Of a DNA stretch of 64,000 nt, positions 23,101 through 37,000 are shown piece by piece. The notes beneath the pieces were generated by a model. It had not been told where the DNA came from. It ran no database searches and was given only the letters and a program-made list of their open reading frames with translations. Positions within the stretch are counted from its first letter, which is position 1, and every line of letters starts with the position of its first letter. Source of the DNA: Lindgomyces ingoldianus (lineage: Eukaryota; Ascomycota; Dothideomycetes; Pleosporales; Lindgomycetaceae); the NCBI RefSeq assembly GCF_010093535.1, contig NW_022985186.1, positions 652,254 through 716,253 of the forward strand. Reading direction: 5' to 3'. A program made the translations under genes and the position numbers.

Positions 23101-26100
23101 CATGTACACTTAGTGCTAAAGGCTATAGAAAAAGTAGGTCTATAACTTAACATAGATAAATGTAAGTTCTACTAATTAAAAGTTATGTATTTAAAATATA
23201 TAATCTCTATAAATAGCATCTAAATAGACCCTATTAAAGTTTAGACTATACTAGATTAGTAATACCTAAAAAATATAAAAAATATTTAAGCCTTTATAAA
23301 ATTTACTAACTTTTACTAATTATTTATTAACAACTTTTTATAGTAAGTAAGCCTTATAATTACACTTACTAAAAAAAAAATTTAATTTAACTTTAACTTA
23401 AATTACTAATAGTTTTTTAACTAGCTAAAGAAAGCCTTTACTAAAGCTTTAATACTTTACTACTTTAACTTTAACCTACTAATACTTATAGAAGCTAATG
23501 CCTTAGACTATATAGTAGCAGGAGTTTTTTCCTAGACTAAGCTAGATAAGACTATTAGGCCTATTATATACTTTTTAAAAAAGATAAGTTTTATAAAAAG
23601 TAATTATAAGATCTATAATAAGAAATTACTTACTATAGTACACTACTTTAAATAATAGCAACCTAAACTAGAAAGTACAGCGCATCTAATACAGGTTCTA
23701 TCTAACTATAAAAACTTATAGTACTTTATAACTATAAAATAACTTAGCTACTAATAAGCTTATTAGTTTAAATACTTATCTTATTTTAATTTTAAGATTA
23801 CTTATTATTCTAGTTAAAATAAAAGAAAACTAGATACTTTTATAAGGTAATTTTAAAACATCTTTACTTAAAAAAAAGTGTAAAAAGCTTAACACAAAAC
23901 TTTACTTTAACCTAAGCTATTTTTAAACCTTAACCTAAATAAAATAAATTAGATAATAAATTAGATTATTACTAATAAGTATTTAAATAATAAATTTATT
24001 TAAGAAACCTTAAACTTACTTTAAAACAGCACTAGTTAGTTAAAAAAGGTAACACTAGCTAACTATAAAAACTAAAATAGTAAGCTATATTACTATAACT
24101 AACTTATAATTTTTAATTTTAATAAACTAAGAATTAAACTACTTTAAATTATACATAACTTGCCTGTTAAAGGACACTTAGGCAAAGAAAAGACTTTTAA
24201 CCTACTATAAAGAGAGTACTACTAGCCCTGCATGTTCTATACTATACGCTAATATGTATTATGTTGCTATACTTACTGTAAAGTAAAAGCTTTTTAAAAA
24301 AAGTATAATAGCCTACTTAAACTACTTCTAATTTCTAAATAAGCTTAAAAAAATATATTAATTAATTTTATTATAGACCTACTTTTATCTAAAAAGTACA
24401 TAAATATTATAGTAGTTATTAATTACTTAACTAAGTATTAATACTTAATACTATGTTCTTTTATAACTGCCTTTAATATAGCCTAGTTATTCTACTAATA
24501 CATATAAGTTTACTATAGCCTGCCTAACATAATTATATTAGATAGAGGTACACAGTTTGTCTTAGCCTTCTAGGATAAACTCTATAAATAGCTTTAAATT
24601 ATCTCTTATTTATTTACAGCTTTTTACCTAAAGACTAACAGCTAGACTAAAAATATAAACACTATAATAAAATAAGTTTTATAAGTGTACATAAACTACT
24701 AGTAAAATAACTAGGTAAAATAGTTAGCTATAGCATAGTATAAAGCTAATAATATAATATTTAAATTAACATAAGTATCTTTATTTTTAGCAAACTATAA
24801 ATACTACTTTTAAATAAAATTTAAACTACTTTTAAATACTCCCTAACTAACTTATTAATTTATATAAGTAATAGATATAAATAGACTTATTAATAAAATC
24901 TAAAATATATTTAAATATATTTATAAAAAGCTTATATAAGCTTAAGCTTTTTAATAAAAGTACATAAACTAATTCTAAACCTCTACCCCTATGTATGCAG
25001 CTAGCAAGAAGGTCTAGCTAGACACTAAAAATATCTAAATAAACTAATAATTAAAAAAACTTAATTAGAAAAACCTTAGCCCCTTTATAGTAGCTTATAT
25101 AGTTTTATTATACACTTACTAATTAATCCTACCTAACAGCATAAAGATACACCCTGTGTTCTACATATTATTACTGCGCTAAGTAGCTTTTAAATCTAAC
25201 TATCTACTTAAATAGCTAAACCTGCTACTTAAACCTATTATTATAAATAATAAACTAGAATATATTATAAAAGACATTAAATAAATTTAGTTTAATAAAA
25301 AAAACATATTTATAAATACTTTATAAAATAGACTAGATATAATAAACTATTATAAGAACCTATAAAAGCTTTATAAAAAAACTCTATAGTAACTTAATTC
25401 TATGCTTAATACCTATCTAAACTAAACCTGTACCCTAATAAAGACAACCTAATACTAGAACTACTAATATAAAGGATTCCCTTTCTAATAAGGGGGGGAT
25501 ACTGTCACAGTATCCTCCCTAGATCCTAGACATAACTATATTAGACATGTACTAGAGTATTATTAGTGCATGTTTAATATAAATATAACATAACATAGAC
25601 ATAAACTTAAGTATAAACTGCCTTAACACTAACTAAACCTAGAATAAGCTTAATTTATACTTAAAGTGCTTAGACTTTTAAGCTAAGTATTTAATTACTA
25701 ATTTTTTTTTAAACTTTTTTATTCCTTACACAACATCTTGTACCTACTATAATACCTTACGTAGTAATTAAACTAGACCTCCGTGAAGCTCTATAACCTT
25801 ACTTGTTGTCACGGTATCCTCCCCGGATCCTAGACATAACTGTATTAGACGCGTACTAGAGTATTATTAGTGCATGTCTGACACAAACACAACATAACAC
25901 AGACATAAACTTAAGTACAAACTGCTTTAACACTAACTAAACCTAAAACAGGCTTAATTTATACTTAAAGCGCTTAGACTTCTAAGCTAAGTATTTAATT
26001 ACTAATTTTCTTCTAAACTTTTTTGTTTCTTACATAATATCTTATACCTACTATAATACTTTATGTAGTAATTAAACTAGACCTTTGTAAAGCTCTATAA

Positions 26101-29100
26101 CCTTACTTATGCATAATTATAACATTACATTGTGTTAAAACTTTAGCTAAGAATAGCCTTTAAATCTAATTTAATAAGCTTAGTACTTACATAACTCTAA
26201 GCTATTAAAGTAAGCTAAAAAGCTTTCTAAAAAGCGCTTACTTTATAAAAAAGCTGCTATGTTATAAGCTTTAAAGCTTTTTAAAAGGACTTTAAAGAAC
26301 AGCTTTATGTTATTAAGTAGTCTATTTCTGCCTTAACTTCTGTTATAGTAAGAGGAACTAAGAACTTACTAGCCTTAAAGCTTACTTAGAAGTCTAGAGA
26401 TAGCTTAACTTTTTTTTACTTAATACTGCCTATAACTTATAACTTTTTTAACTTAGTAATAAAATCTAACTAACTCTTTAATCCCCTGCTATTTAATAGA
26501 AAATAGAAAGACCTACTTTCTTTTTTATGTAAGCTTTAATATAAACTTAAAGAAAATGTAGACTAATTCTTTTCTAAACACTTTTAGTTACTATATGCTT
26601 ACTTTTAACTTAACTGTAATATAACAGCCTTAATTAACTTACTAATAAATAAGAATATTATTAACTTAGATTAATTTATAGTGTTCTTATAAGCAACTTA
26701 TAAAGACTTAAATAAAGAGTTAACAGCTCTAAGTTACCTAAACACTTTATAATAAAAAAAGAAAAGCTTTACTTTACACTTTACTAAGTTTTACTAACTT
26801 ACATCTAATATAGGCCTAAATAAGATAGGTTTAATTACAGCTTTATATAACTCTCTCTTAACTAAACTGTAATACGCTATAGTAGAAGAACCTCTTCTAA
26901 ATAACCTTAATGTGTATGTAAACCTAATTACTACCTATAATAATAACATAAGGTTCCTCTTTATATAAGCCCTAATACACCTCTAAACTAGCGCAGTTGC
27001 AAATAAGGACTTTAACATAATAAAAATTAATTTAAATTATGCTTTAGTTAGTTCTAGAAAGTATAAAAATTATAAAAAAAAAAGTTAATGCTTTAAGTGT
27101 AGTAAGCATAGTTATATTTTCTAAAACTGCTTTATTTTTTTTTTTAAGTCTACGCAAGTAGTGCTACTAGCACTTATTAAAAATTTTTACTATTTTAATT
27201 TTGTTTTTATAAGGGCTTTAACTTATATTTAAGCTCTAATCTTCTTTACTACTCTTAACATAGCTGCAGCTATAGCAGTAGGAGCCTGTAAAAAGGCTTG
27301 TTTTAGGGCTAAGTTACCCTTTAGGACTAATTTAACACTAGATCTTTGCTAACTTATAAGCTAAGTCTTCTACTAATAACTAAAAGTACTAAGTTAATAT
27401 TTTTATATATTTATAATAAAAAACTATATTAGCCTTAATATAAGCTCTTATTAACTTAAGAGTAAATAGTATAGGTTATATTAATAAAGAACTAGCGCGT
27501 AAACTAAATCTTTAATTAACACTACTTACTTAAATAATTTACCTAACTAGATTTAATAGAAAACAACTTAAAAAAAGTTTTATCTTTTATACTATAACTA
27601 TTATAATTACCTACTAACACTATAAGGAGTAGATTAAACTCTATGTAATAAACATAAGATGTTATAACTTAATTCTAGAATAACTATAGCTATATTAGCA
27701 TAAGGTTGCCTTTAATTACTAAGAGTAAGTTCTAAACTTTAACTTTTTTTAATGCTAAGACATATACTTATGCTTACACCTAAATAACACTTAAATAGCA
27801 CTTAATATAGAAGGTTTCTAAACTTACTTTTTAATAACTTAAAAAAAAACTACTTAAGTAAGGCTAATAAGCTAGGCCTTTTACTAAGATAGGCTATATA
27901 AAATAATTTAATAACTACTTAAACTTAAAGAAGAGGAAGCCTTTAAAAAACTTTTACTTACCTAATTTAAACATAAACTAGGACTTAAACAGCAGATAGA
28001 CATCTACTATGTAAGACCTACTTTGTTTGTAACCTTAGCTTAATAACTAGATTATAAAATCTACGCAGTTATAATTTCTAATATAGACTAAGCTTTAGCT
28101 CTCTAAAAATACACTAACTTAAAAATAATAGTCTCTTAAGACTACTATAACTTGTTGCATGTCTTTTTTTAAGATAAGTCTAATAAGCTTTTAATATAAT
28201 ATCTATATAATTACTAAATAACTTTTAAGCCTAGTAAACAACCTAGTTATAGGCTACTATATAAAATGTTACTAAATAAATTAAAAGTGCTTTAAAAATA
28301 CTTTAATAAGAACCTAAAAAAAAAGTTTATTTAAGCTAGCTTCTTACTAGTAGTGTTACTTATACTATTTATAAAGAAACCTAGGGGTAGGCTTTAATTC
28401 TATGTTAACTACTAAGGACTAAATGCTGTTACTATTAAGAACTAATACTTAATTTCTTTTTTATAAGAAACTTTAAGCTAACTAAGTAAAGTAAAGTATT
28501 TTATAAAGTTAGATATTATTACTGCCTTTAATAAGCTAAAGATAGCAAAGGGTAATAAGTAGCTAATAGTGTTTTAAACCTAATATAGACTATTTAAGTA
28601 CCTAGTAATGCTCTTTAGCTTAGCTAATGCGCCTAGTACTTTTTAACATTTTGTAAACAACTTACTCTAACCCTACCTAGATGTGTTCTGCACTGCGTAT
28701 ATTAACAATATTCTAATCTATAGTAATAGCCTTTTAGAGCATAAACAGCATGTACGCTTAGTGCTAAAGGCTATAAAAGAAGCAGGTCTATAACTTAATG
28801 TAAATAAATGTAAGTTTTACTAATTAAAGGTTATGTATTTAAGATATGTAATCTTTACAGATAGCATTTAAATAGACCCTGTTAAGGTTTAGACTATGCT
28901 AAATTAGCAATACCTAAAGAATGTAAAGGATGTTTAAGCTTTTATAGAATTTACTAACTTTTACTAATAATTTATTAACAACTTTTTATAGCTAGTAAGC
29001 CCTATAATTACACTTACTAAGAAAAAGGTTTAATTTAACTTTAACTTAAATTACTAATAGTCCTTTAACTAGCTAAAAAAAGCCTTTACTAAAGCTTTAA

Positions 29101-31489
29101 TACTCTACTACTTTAACCTTAAACTACTAATACTTATAGAAGCTAATGCCTTAGACTATGTAGTAGCAGAAGTTCTCTTCTAGACTAAGCTAGACAGGAC
29201 TATTAGGCCTATTACATACTTCTTAAAAAGAATAAGTCCTGTAGAAAGTAATTATAAGATCTATAATAAGAAATTACTTACTATAGTATACTACTTTAAA
29301 TAATAGCAACCTAAACTAGAAAGTGTAGCGCATCTAATATAGGTCCTATTTAACTATAAAAACTTATAGTACTTTGTAACTATAAAACAACTTAGCTACT
29401 AACAAGCTTATTAGTCTAAATACCTATTTTATTTTAATTTTAAGATTACTTATTATTCTAGTTAAAATAGAGAGAAACTAGATGCTTTTATAAAGTAATT
29501 CTAAAACATCTTTACTTAAAAAAAAGTATAAAAGGCTTAACACTAAACTCTACTTTAACCTAAGCTATTTTTAGACCTTAACTTAAATAAAATAAATTAA
29601 ATAATTAATTAAATTATTACTAATAAGTATTTAAATAATAAATTTATTTAAGAAACTTTAGACCTACTCTAAAACAGCGCTAGTTAGTTAAAAAAGGTAA
29701 CACTAGCTAACTATAAAAACTAAAATAGTAAGCTATATTACTATAACTAACTTATAATTTTTAATTCTAATAAACTAAGAATTAAACTACTCTAAATTAT
29801 ACATAACTTACCTGTTAAAGAACACCTAGGCAGAGAAAAGACTCTTAACCTACTATAGAGAGAGTACTACTAGCCCCGCATGTTCTATACTGTACGCTAA
29901 TACATATTATGTTGCTATACTTACTATAAAGTAAAAGCTTTTTAAAAAAGGTATAATAGCTTACTTAAACTACTTCTAATCTTTAAATAAGCTTAAAAAG
30001 ATATATTAATTAATTTTATTATAAACTTACCTTTATTTAAAGAGTATATAAATATTATAGTAGTTGTTAATTACTTAACTAAGTATTAACACTTAATACT
30101 ATGTTCTTTTATAACTGCCTCTAATATAGCCTAGTTATTCTACTAATACATATAAGTTTACTATAGCCTGCCTAATATAATTATATTAGATAGAGGTACG
30201 CAGTTTGTCTTAGCTTTCTAGGACAAACTCTATAAATAGCTCTAAATTATTCTTTATCTATCTACAGCTTTTTACCTAGAGACTAACAGCTAAACTAAAA
30301 ACATAAACACTGTAATAAAATAAGTCTTATAAGTGTACACAAACTACTAGTAGAACAACTAAGTAAAATAGTTAGCTATAGCATAGTTTAAAGCTAATAA
30401 CATAATATTTAAATTAACATAAGTATCCTTATTCTTAGTAAACTATAAATACTACTTCTAAATAGAATTTAAACTACTTATAAATACCCTTTAACTAACT
30501 TATTAATCTATATAAGTAATAAATGTAAATAGACTTATTAATAAAATTTAAAATATATCTAAATATGTTTATAAAAAGCTTATATAGGCTTAAGCTTTTT
30601 AATAAGAGTATGTAAACTAATTCTAAACTCCTGCCCCTGCGTATGCAGCTAGTAAGAAGGTCTAGCTAGACACTAGAAATATTTAAATAAACTAATAATT
30701 AAAAGAACTTAATTAAAAGAACTTTAGCCTTTTTATAGTAGCTTATATAGTTTTATTGCACACTTACTAATTAATTCTACCTAACAGCATAAAGATACAC
30801 CCTGTGTTCTACATATTGTTGCTGCGCTAAGTAGCTTCTAAATCTAACTATCTACCTAGATAGCTAAACCTACTACTTAAACCTATTATTATAAATAATA
30901 AACTAGAATATGTTATAAAAGACATTAAATAAATCTAGTTTAATAAGAAAAAACATATTTATAAATACTTTATAAAATAGACTAGATATAACAAACTGTT
31001 GTAGGAACCTATAAAAGCTTTATAAAAGAACTCTATAGTAACCTAATTCTACGCCTAATACTTATCTAAACTAAACCTATACTCTAATAAAGACAACCTA
31101 ATACTAGAACTACTAATGTAAAGGATTCCCTTCCTAATAAGAGGGGGGGTACTGTTACAGTATTCTCTCTAGATCCTAGACATAACTATATTAAACATGT
31201 ACTAGAGTATTATTAGTGCATGTCTAACATAAATATAACATAACATAGACATAAACTTAAGTATAAACTACTTTAACACTAACTAAACTTAAAATAGGCT
31301 TAATTTATACCTAAAGTGCTTAGACTTTTAAGCTAAGTATTTAATTACTAATTTCTTTCTAAACTTTCCTGTTTCTCACACAACGTCTTGTACCTACTAT
31401 AATACCTTACGTAGTAATTAAACTAGACCTCTGTAAAGCTCTATAACCTTACTCGTGCACAATCGTGACACTTGTGCACAATCGTGACA
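20162..31489 (+). mobile_element. Gypsy LTR retrotransposon 1, RIP-degraded, split by gypsy 2, TSD AACAG
   Basis: The 5' LTR is 20162-20479 (TGTCACGGTATCC start). The 3' LTR is 25503-25806 plus 31476-31489, 318 bp in total, and follows a G-rich polypurine tract (AGGGGGGGATAC). AACAG flanks the element at 20157-20161 and 31490-31494. Excluding gypsy 2 and the duplicated CTTGT it is about 5.66 kb. The internal order is Metaviridae: gag with a zinc knuckle, reverse transcriptase (a YIDD-type box read as YINN near 23050), RNase H, integrase. All frames are broken by TAA/TAG, so nothing is expressible. Confidence 0.88.
25807..31470 (+). mobile_element. Gypsy LTR retrotransposon 2, inserted in the 3' LTR of gypsy 1, TSD CTTGT
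   Basis: The 5' LTR is 25807-26124 and the 3' LTR 31153-31470 (318 bp), preceded by AGAGGGGGGGTAC. CTTGT at 25802-25806 and 31471-31475 lies within the terminal part of the gypsy 1 3' LTR, so this is a nested insertion, not a tandem array made by recombination. At 5,664 bp it has the same domain order as the other two gypsy copies and is equally dead. Differences between copies are nearly all transitions. Confidence 0.9.
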
Positions 31490-31494
31490 AACAG

Positions 31495-32072
31495 TTACGT
31501 TCTATAAACACCATGTCTTTGGCCAAGGCTAAATAGAGAGCTGAGCTGAACTACTTAAATTTTCCCTCCTAGCCATTGGGACTGCAATACAATTGAGATT
31601 TGACGTTGGAATTGAGGCACTGAGGTACAAGAAACGGTAACTGATTTAGCTTAGTTTCTTCTCACTTGGTTGAGGATGTTCGCGCTCGTATTTGGCGAAA
31701 CCGTCAGGTCCTGTTTGCACTTTCACCAAATCCTGATGCCTTGCTCAGCCCCCAACGGAACTGCTAGACAAGGTGATTGGCTGCTTTAATTTCCACTTTG
31801 TTAGCGGGCCAGCCACCTGGCGCCAAGAGCCCAATGAGAGCTTGCAATTTGGATTCAGCTGAGCTGCAAGTTTCAGCCGACGGGTCTAGCGTCCCCCGAA
31901 CCCTCTCCAAAACTCGCCCTTAAAATTGGATGGCACCCGAGATCGCGCGCATGCTAAGGCTTTTTCATCGGCCTTGGTATTGCTTGTCCTCCCTCTGAAA
32001 GCTTGGCCTCGAAGCGGCGACAGCTGAGAATAGGGCAAGCCGATTTCTGAGCCGTTAAGACTCCCGTATATC
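31495..32072. other. Upstream region of the GRDP-like gene
   Basis: Composition returns to normal at about 31495. ATTGG (31776-31780) and CCAAT (31831-31835) are candidate CCAAT-box sites about 240-300 bp upstream of the ATG at 32073. I infer that the promoter lies here. The minus-strand frame at 31886-32074 looks like chance. Confidence 0.4.
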
Positions 32073-34049
32073 ATGAAAAAGTTACTTGGACTACATTCGA
32101 CAAAACCCGAGGCTCTCGAGCCTCGAAAATTGCCAGGTGTAAATTCATCACAGCAATATTTGCCCCAGCATGCTCACCAGCATGCTGCAGTAACGCCACA
32201 ACGCTACAACTCGCCAGCGGTTCCTCAGTATCTCCATCAACCAACCTCGCTTGGACCTCTGGTGACAATTTCTTCAGCACCGGCGGCAAAGGGTCAGAAT
32301 GACCAGATGCAGCCTCCGTCAAATCCTCAATACTCTGCGTATCCAGGATACGCGCCGCATGGAATACCGCAGCACGGATATAACAGCTATCCACCGCCAA
32401 ACATAGCCCCGCAATATGCACCGGGTCAAAATCCACAGCCGTGGGGCCAGCTATACCAAGACCCTCCACTTCAAGCAGCATTCCAATATCATGCTCATCA
32501 ACATCACGCTCCTCAACCTCACGTTCCACAGCAGTATCAAATGCCACAGCAGTATCAAACGGCCCAGCATTATCCGTTGCCTCCACAGCAAGCCCCGCAG
32601 CAGTATACTCAGACGTATCAATTTCATCCGCCACAGGCATACAACCTATCTGGACATCCTTTGCCAGCCCATGCCCCGGTACCAGTTGCTCCACTGGTGA
32701 ATATGCCAACGCCAAGTTCGACTCCAGCGTTGGCTTTCACCTCGGATCCTACGCCAAATAAGCAAGCCTCATATGCACTTCCTCACCCCGTGCTACCATC
32801 ATTCCAAAGCCCAACCCTGCACCCGAGTACCGCCATAAGCCAAACCGAGCCGCCACAGGTACCGCAGAGCCCAAGCCGATCACCACTTTCTCCAGCTTCA
32901 ACTGTACTACTTACCTCCAGCCCACCACACGGAATAAAGCAGGGCTCATACTTCCCACAAAAATTTAGATCTGTCGTGCCGAGCGAGCCCGATGATGTGA
33001 AAATCTCAGCGCCAGTGGATTTTCCTTTGAAGAACGAATCTCGCCGGCGTTCGCCCCCACCACAGTACTCTTCTCAACTAGCTTCTGACCTCGATACATG
33101 CAGACTAACCTCTGCCGTCGGATCTCTCGTTCTCAATGATCTTCCCGGTAATGCACCAATTCCAACTGTCGGACACTGCCTCGCTCACCTCCAAGTCCTC
33201 GAATGTTTCTACAACCTCCGCGAACATATATCCAAAACGGATGGCATATTCGGCTTCTCAAATTCGCTCGCACAACCCATGAGTCAGTGGGATGACGCCA
33301 ACGAAGTGAGAGAGATTGACCTTGTTCAAGAAAAGCGCTGGGCCGTTTATGTCACGCGTGCAGTCGATCGCTTCGAGGCATGGTGGACACGGTGTGCGCC
33401 TGCAACGCGCGGTGGCCAGCCATCACGGAAGTTAATGCAGATCGATCTGGACAGCTCTGGGGGGAAGTGGTTCGAAGCTAGTTTCGGGCATCGGTTTCAA
33501 ATGCCGTTTTCAGCTGAGCGGTTGCCGCCCCTAGATGTGCTTATGGTCTGGCATGCCTATATGCTCAATCCTCGCTCATTTGCCGAAGACTGTTTGCGGC
33601 TGGGCAAGATGGACTTTTGGGCCCTTGGATTCCCATGGGAGGCTATCAACTCTGCGATTGATCCCAGCACGCTAGAATACAGACCTTCAGTGGTGGCAGT
33701 CCAGGCTTTTGAGGGTATGACGAGACGCAAATGGGATAGCCTTGTAGAACCTGATACAAAGAAGTTGAACTGTGCGAAATGTCGGGCTATTCTCGACGTC
33801 CCTTGGACTTCGAAACGCGAGGTGCCGATTGGGGGTATGAAATATGAACTAAAAGATGTTCTTAGCAGTGGAGAAGGCTTCGCAGAGTCCAACTTCAACT
33901 TTAAGTGCATAGGCTGCAACAATATCATAAACCACAAATATCTGGAGCTCGTTAAATTCAAAACAGATGTCGAAAGTCTTGCATCAAACAATACTCCTTT
34001 GCCAGGAACAATCTTATCACTCAAGGGCATACATGACTATCATGGTTGA
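32073..34049 (+). CDS. GRDP-like (glycine-rich domain-containing, DUF1399-type) protein, 5' part of a disrupted gene
   Basis: A 658-residue frame. Residues 1-300 are low-complexity, rich in Pro, Gln, His and Tyr. From about 343 the conserved GRDP region begins (TVGHCLAHLQVLECFYNLRE, then FGHRFQMPFSAERLPPLDVL and MVWHAYMLNPRSFAEDCLRL). A possible zinc-binding pair of CxxC (CAKC, CIGC) follows at about 568-625. It ends at TGA 34047-34049, which overlaps the left copy of a 13-bp direct repeat bounding a transposon. After the insertion, the frame continues in phase in the 3' part at 38107. The stop may be a C-to-T change of an Arg codon. The N-terminal portion is free of RIP stops. The biochemical role of fungal GRDP-like proteins is not established. 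Confidence 0.75.
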   Translation: MKKLLGLHSTKPEALEPRKLPGVNSSQQYLPQHAHQHAAVTPQRYNSPAVPQYLHQPTSLGPLVTISSAPAAKGQNDQMQPPSNPQYSAYPGYAPHGIPQHGYNSYPPPNIAPQYAPGQNPQPWGQLYQDPPLQAAFQYHAHQHHAPQPHVPQQYQMPQQYQTAQHYPLPPQQAPQQYTQTYQFHPPQAYNLSGHPLPAHAPVPVAPLVNMPTPSSTPALAFTSDPTPNKQASYALPHPVLPSFQSPTLHPSTAISQTEPPQVPQSPSRSPLSPASTVLLTSSPPHGIKQGSYFPQKFRSVVPSEPDDVKISAPVDFPLKNESRRRSPPPQYSSQLASDLDTCRLTSAVGSLVLNDLPGNAPIPTVGHCLAHLQVLECFYNLREHISKTDGIFGFSNSLAQPMSQWDDANEVREIDLVQEKRWAVYVTRAVDRFEAWWTRCAPATRGGQPSRKLMQIDLDSSGGKWFEASFGHRFQMPFSAERLPPLDVLMVWHAYMLNPRSFAEDCLRLGKMDFWALGFPWEAINSAIDPSTLEYRPSVVAVQAFEGMTRRKWDSLVEPDTKKLNCAKCRAILDVPWTSKREVPIGGMKYELKDVLSSGEGFAESNFNFKCIGCNNIINHKYLELVKFKTDVESLASNNTPLPGTILSLKGIHDYHG

Positions 34050-37000
34050 ACCACATTAAGAATCACTCTAAACCATACTATATTAGTATTGTTTAAACTA
34101 TACTATGTTAATTATAGTGTTAAACTGCGTTAAAAACCGCGTTAAGAACTATGTTAAGTAAATATACATTAATTTAAGCATGTTAGCATAGTTACTTACT
34201 TTAATACTAATCTATCCTACCTGCTCCTTTATTAACAACACTAAGAAGAGTTTCTTAAAGCTCTAGATTAATTAGTAGACTTATTCTGCTGTCCTAGACT
34301 AGCTTAATGTGCCTCTGTTATATCTAATTACTAATACACTTAATTATTTTAATAGTAGTGCATTATAACTGCAATCTGTCCTATAAACAGGTCCTTTAGG
34401 CCCTAGAAAAGGTCTGTTCTAGCTCTAATAATTCTACAGGAATAGAAAAAATAGCTATAGCTATGCAGCTAAGCCCTAAATAGCTGCAACACTACTTAGA
34501 TTAACACTACTACTTAAAAAAAGTAACTTTGTCTTTTAAATTAATAGCTAGGCTATTAATAAAGCTTTTAAAGTTATTATTTAGCTATAAACTAATAGTC
34601 TTTACCTTTATTTTCTACTTTAATAACATAAAGACGTTTATAAGCTTATCTAGCTGTCTAGTTAATATACTAGGTACGTTATCTAGAGCTAGAGAAGAGC
34701 CTAGTTTACTATTAAACTTAAAATTATTTACCTAGATTATATTAGTAAGTTTAATAGCTAGCTTTACCTACTCTTCTAGCTAGTTCTAGTGTAGGTAGGC
34801 AGCTTACTTACGCAGATTAAGTAGTATTGCAGCAGCGTATACAGGTGTCTCTTCTGTTTTGTTGTAGTATTTGTTAAGTACGTACTAGCCTATGTTAATA
34901 CCTTAAATTATGCATTTATTATAGTTCTTAGGTAAGAAGTAGTAGTTCTACTAAATATAAGTACTTAGCTTTATTAAGAGAAACTAGATACTAACTTTTT
35001 ACTTTTTATACTATGTTAATAGAAGATTTATAAGCTTAAGTAATTATGTAATTAATAACTTATTCTTCTTTATATATAGAGTTGCTAATGTAAATAGCTC
35101 TAAAAAGTAAGCAGCTTTTTTAAGGATATTCTAATTATTAGCTTAAAGCTAATTATTACTTAAAATGTTCTTATAGTTAGTTATAAAGCTTTTAATCTTA
35201 TTTATCTTTTTTAAAGCTTATGTAATAACTTAATACTAAGAAGACTATTATATCTAATTATTAATTCTAAGACATAGACTAATAGCTCTATTCTAGAGAC
35301 TCTAGTAGATTATAGAACTTTAGAGCTAGACTATAAGATTGTAAAGCTTATGTAATATAAAGATGTTCTTAACGCTATTAAAGTCCTTAACTAAGATAAT
35401 GCTTATATTACTACTTTACTACTTTTATTATTTGCTTTGTCTCTTTATATAAAGGCGCTCTACTTTAGTTTATTTATAATAAAAGGTAAGAACACTTAAA
35501 AACTGCATAAAAAAGGCTTCTCTAGTAATACTAAAAGTAGTCTTAAAAGCAGTAATAAAAGCCTTTTAGAAAGACACAAAGAGAAAAGCTTAAAAAAAAA
35601 GATTAATAATATAAGTAATATAATAGACTTAATAATGCTTTATATTAAAGTTAATCTACTTAGATAATTAGCTTAATAAGTGCTTAATTAAACTTATAAC
35701 TAATGTTATATTTACACTTTAATTACTTTAATAAAGCTTCTAAATAAGTATTATTTAATGTTACATTATTACCTATATAATAGCTAATTTAAAATATAAT
35801 AACGTACCTAACGGGTTGGCTGGCCACACAGGTTGGCCGGCTACTTTTGCTAAGCCCCTACTAAACTCTACCTATCTACATAATGCCTTAACAACAACAC
35901 TAGATTAAATCTTCTAAAGAACGTTAGATATAGCTTACTCTTTAGGCTTTTAAATAAGACTTAAAACTCTTCTTGTAACACGCTGCAGCTATCTATAATG
36001 TCTCTTACATAACACTAAGCAATTAACGCGCTAGACAGCCTTTATAAGCAGAATGCTAGCCTAAATTAAGGAATCTAACTAAGCTTAAAAAAAAAGTAGT
36101 TGTTAAGTACATACTTAAGCTTATTACACGCAGATTTCCCCCTAGGCTTGCAGCTATAGCTAATATAGCTAATTTCTTACCTATAAAGCGTAATCTAGGC
36201 TAGGTTAGCTTAAACTAGACTAGTATGTAAGTTAAGCACTACCCTAAGTTTATAATAAAGTTTAATTATAAGTATAATTATAAAAGAGTGCTTTATAAGG
36301 ATCTAGAGGTTATCTAGGGCTAGTTTTGCCTAGTAGCTAACATAAAAGCTAAGTATAGTATCTAGAATAAAGATAGGTATAACTTTAATAAGTTAAGCTT
36401 TATAATAGGCTAAATATTAACTAAAGTAGTTATTATAGCTTTAAAAAGACAAGGACAGCTAAAAGTAATATAGTAAGGTAATAAAAAGTAGACAATAGTT
36501 ATCTAGAGCATTAACATAATAAAGTAGGCTATAAGATTACAGAGCTTTAAGCAGTAAATAAAGCTGCTACGTAACATAGATTACATAAAAAGAAGTAAAT
36601 TTAGGCAGAAAAGACCTTAATAGTTAAGAATAGGGCTTGTCTAACTGCTTTAAAGGAGTTTAGAGCGTGTAGTAATAGGAAGAAGCTAAAGACGCAGGTG
36701 CGCGCTAAAGGAGGTAAGCTAAGTTAAAGGTAATGCAAGCAGTGTAATTAGACTAGGCATAACTTGCGTACGTGTAAGTAAGTAGTAGAAGTAGACTCTA
36801 AATAATATCTTGTGTTATATTACTCTATATAGAGCTAAAGTAGGCTGTTTTGCGAGAGAATGGGGTGGTTTTAGTAGGGGCTTGGCAAAAGTGGCCGGCC
36901 AACCCGTGTGGCCGGCCAACCCGTTAGGTACGTTATTATATTTTCTAAAAGTATTTATAATAGAAACTGCTTACTGCTTTCTAGAGTAGCTGTTACATAG

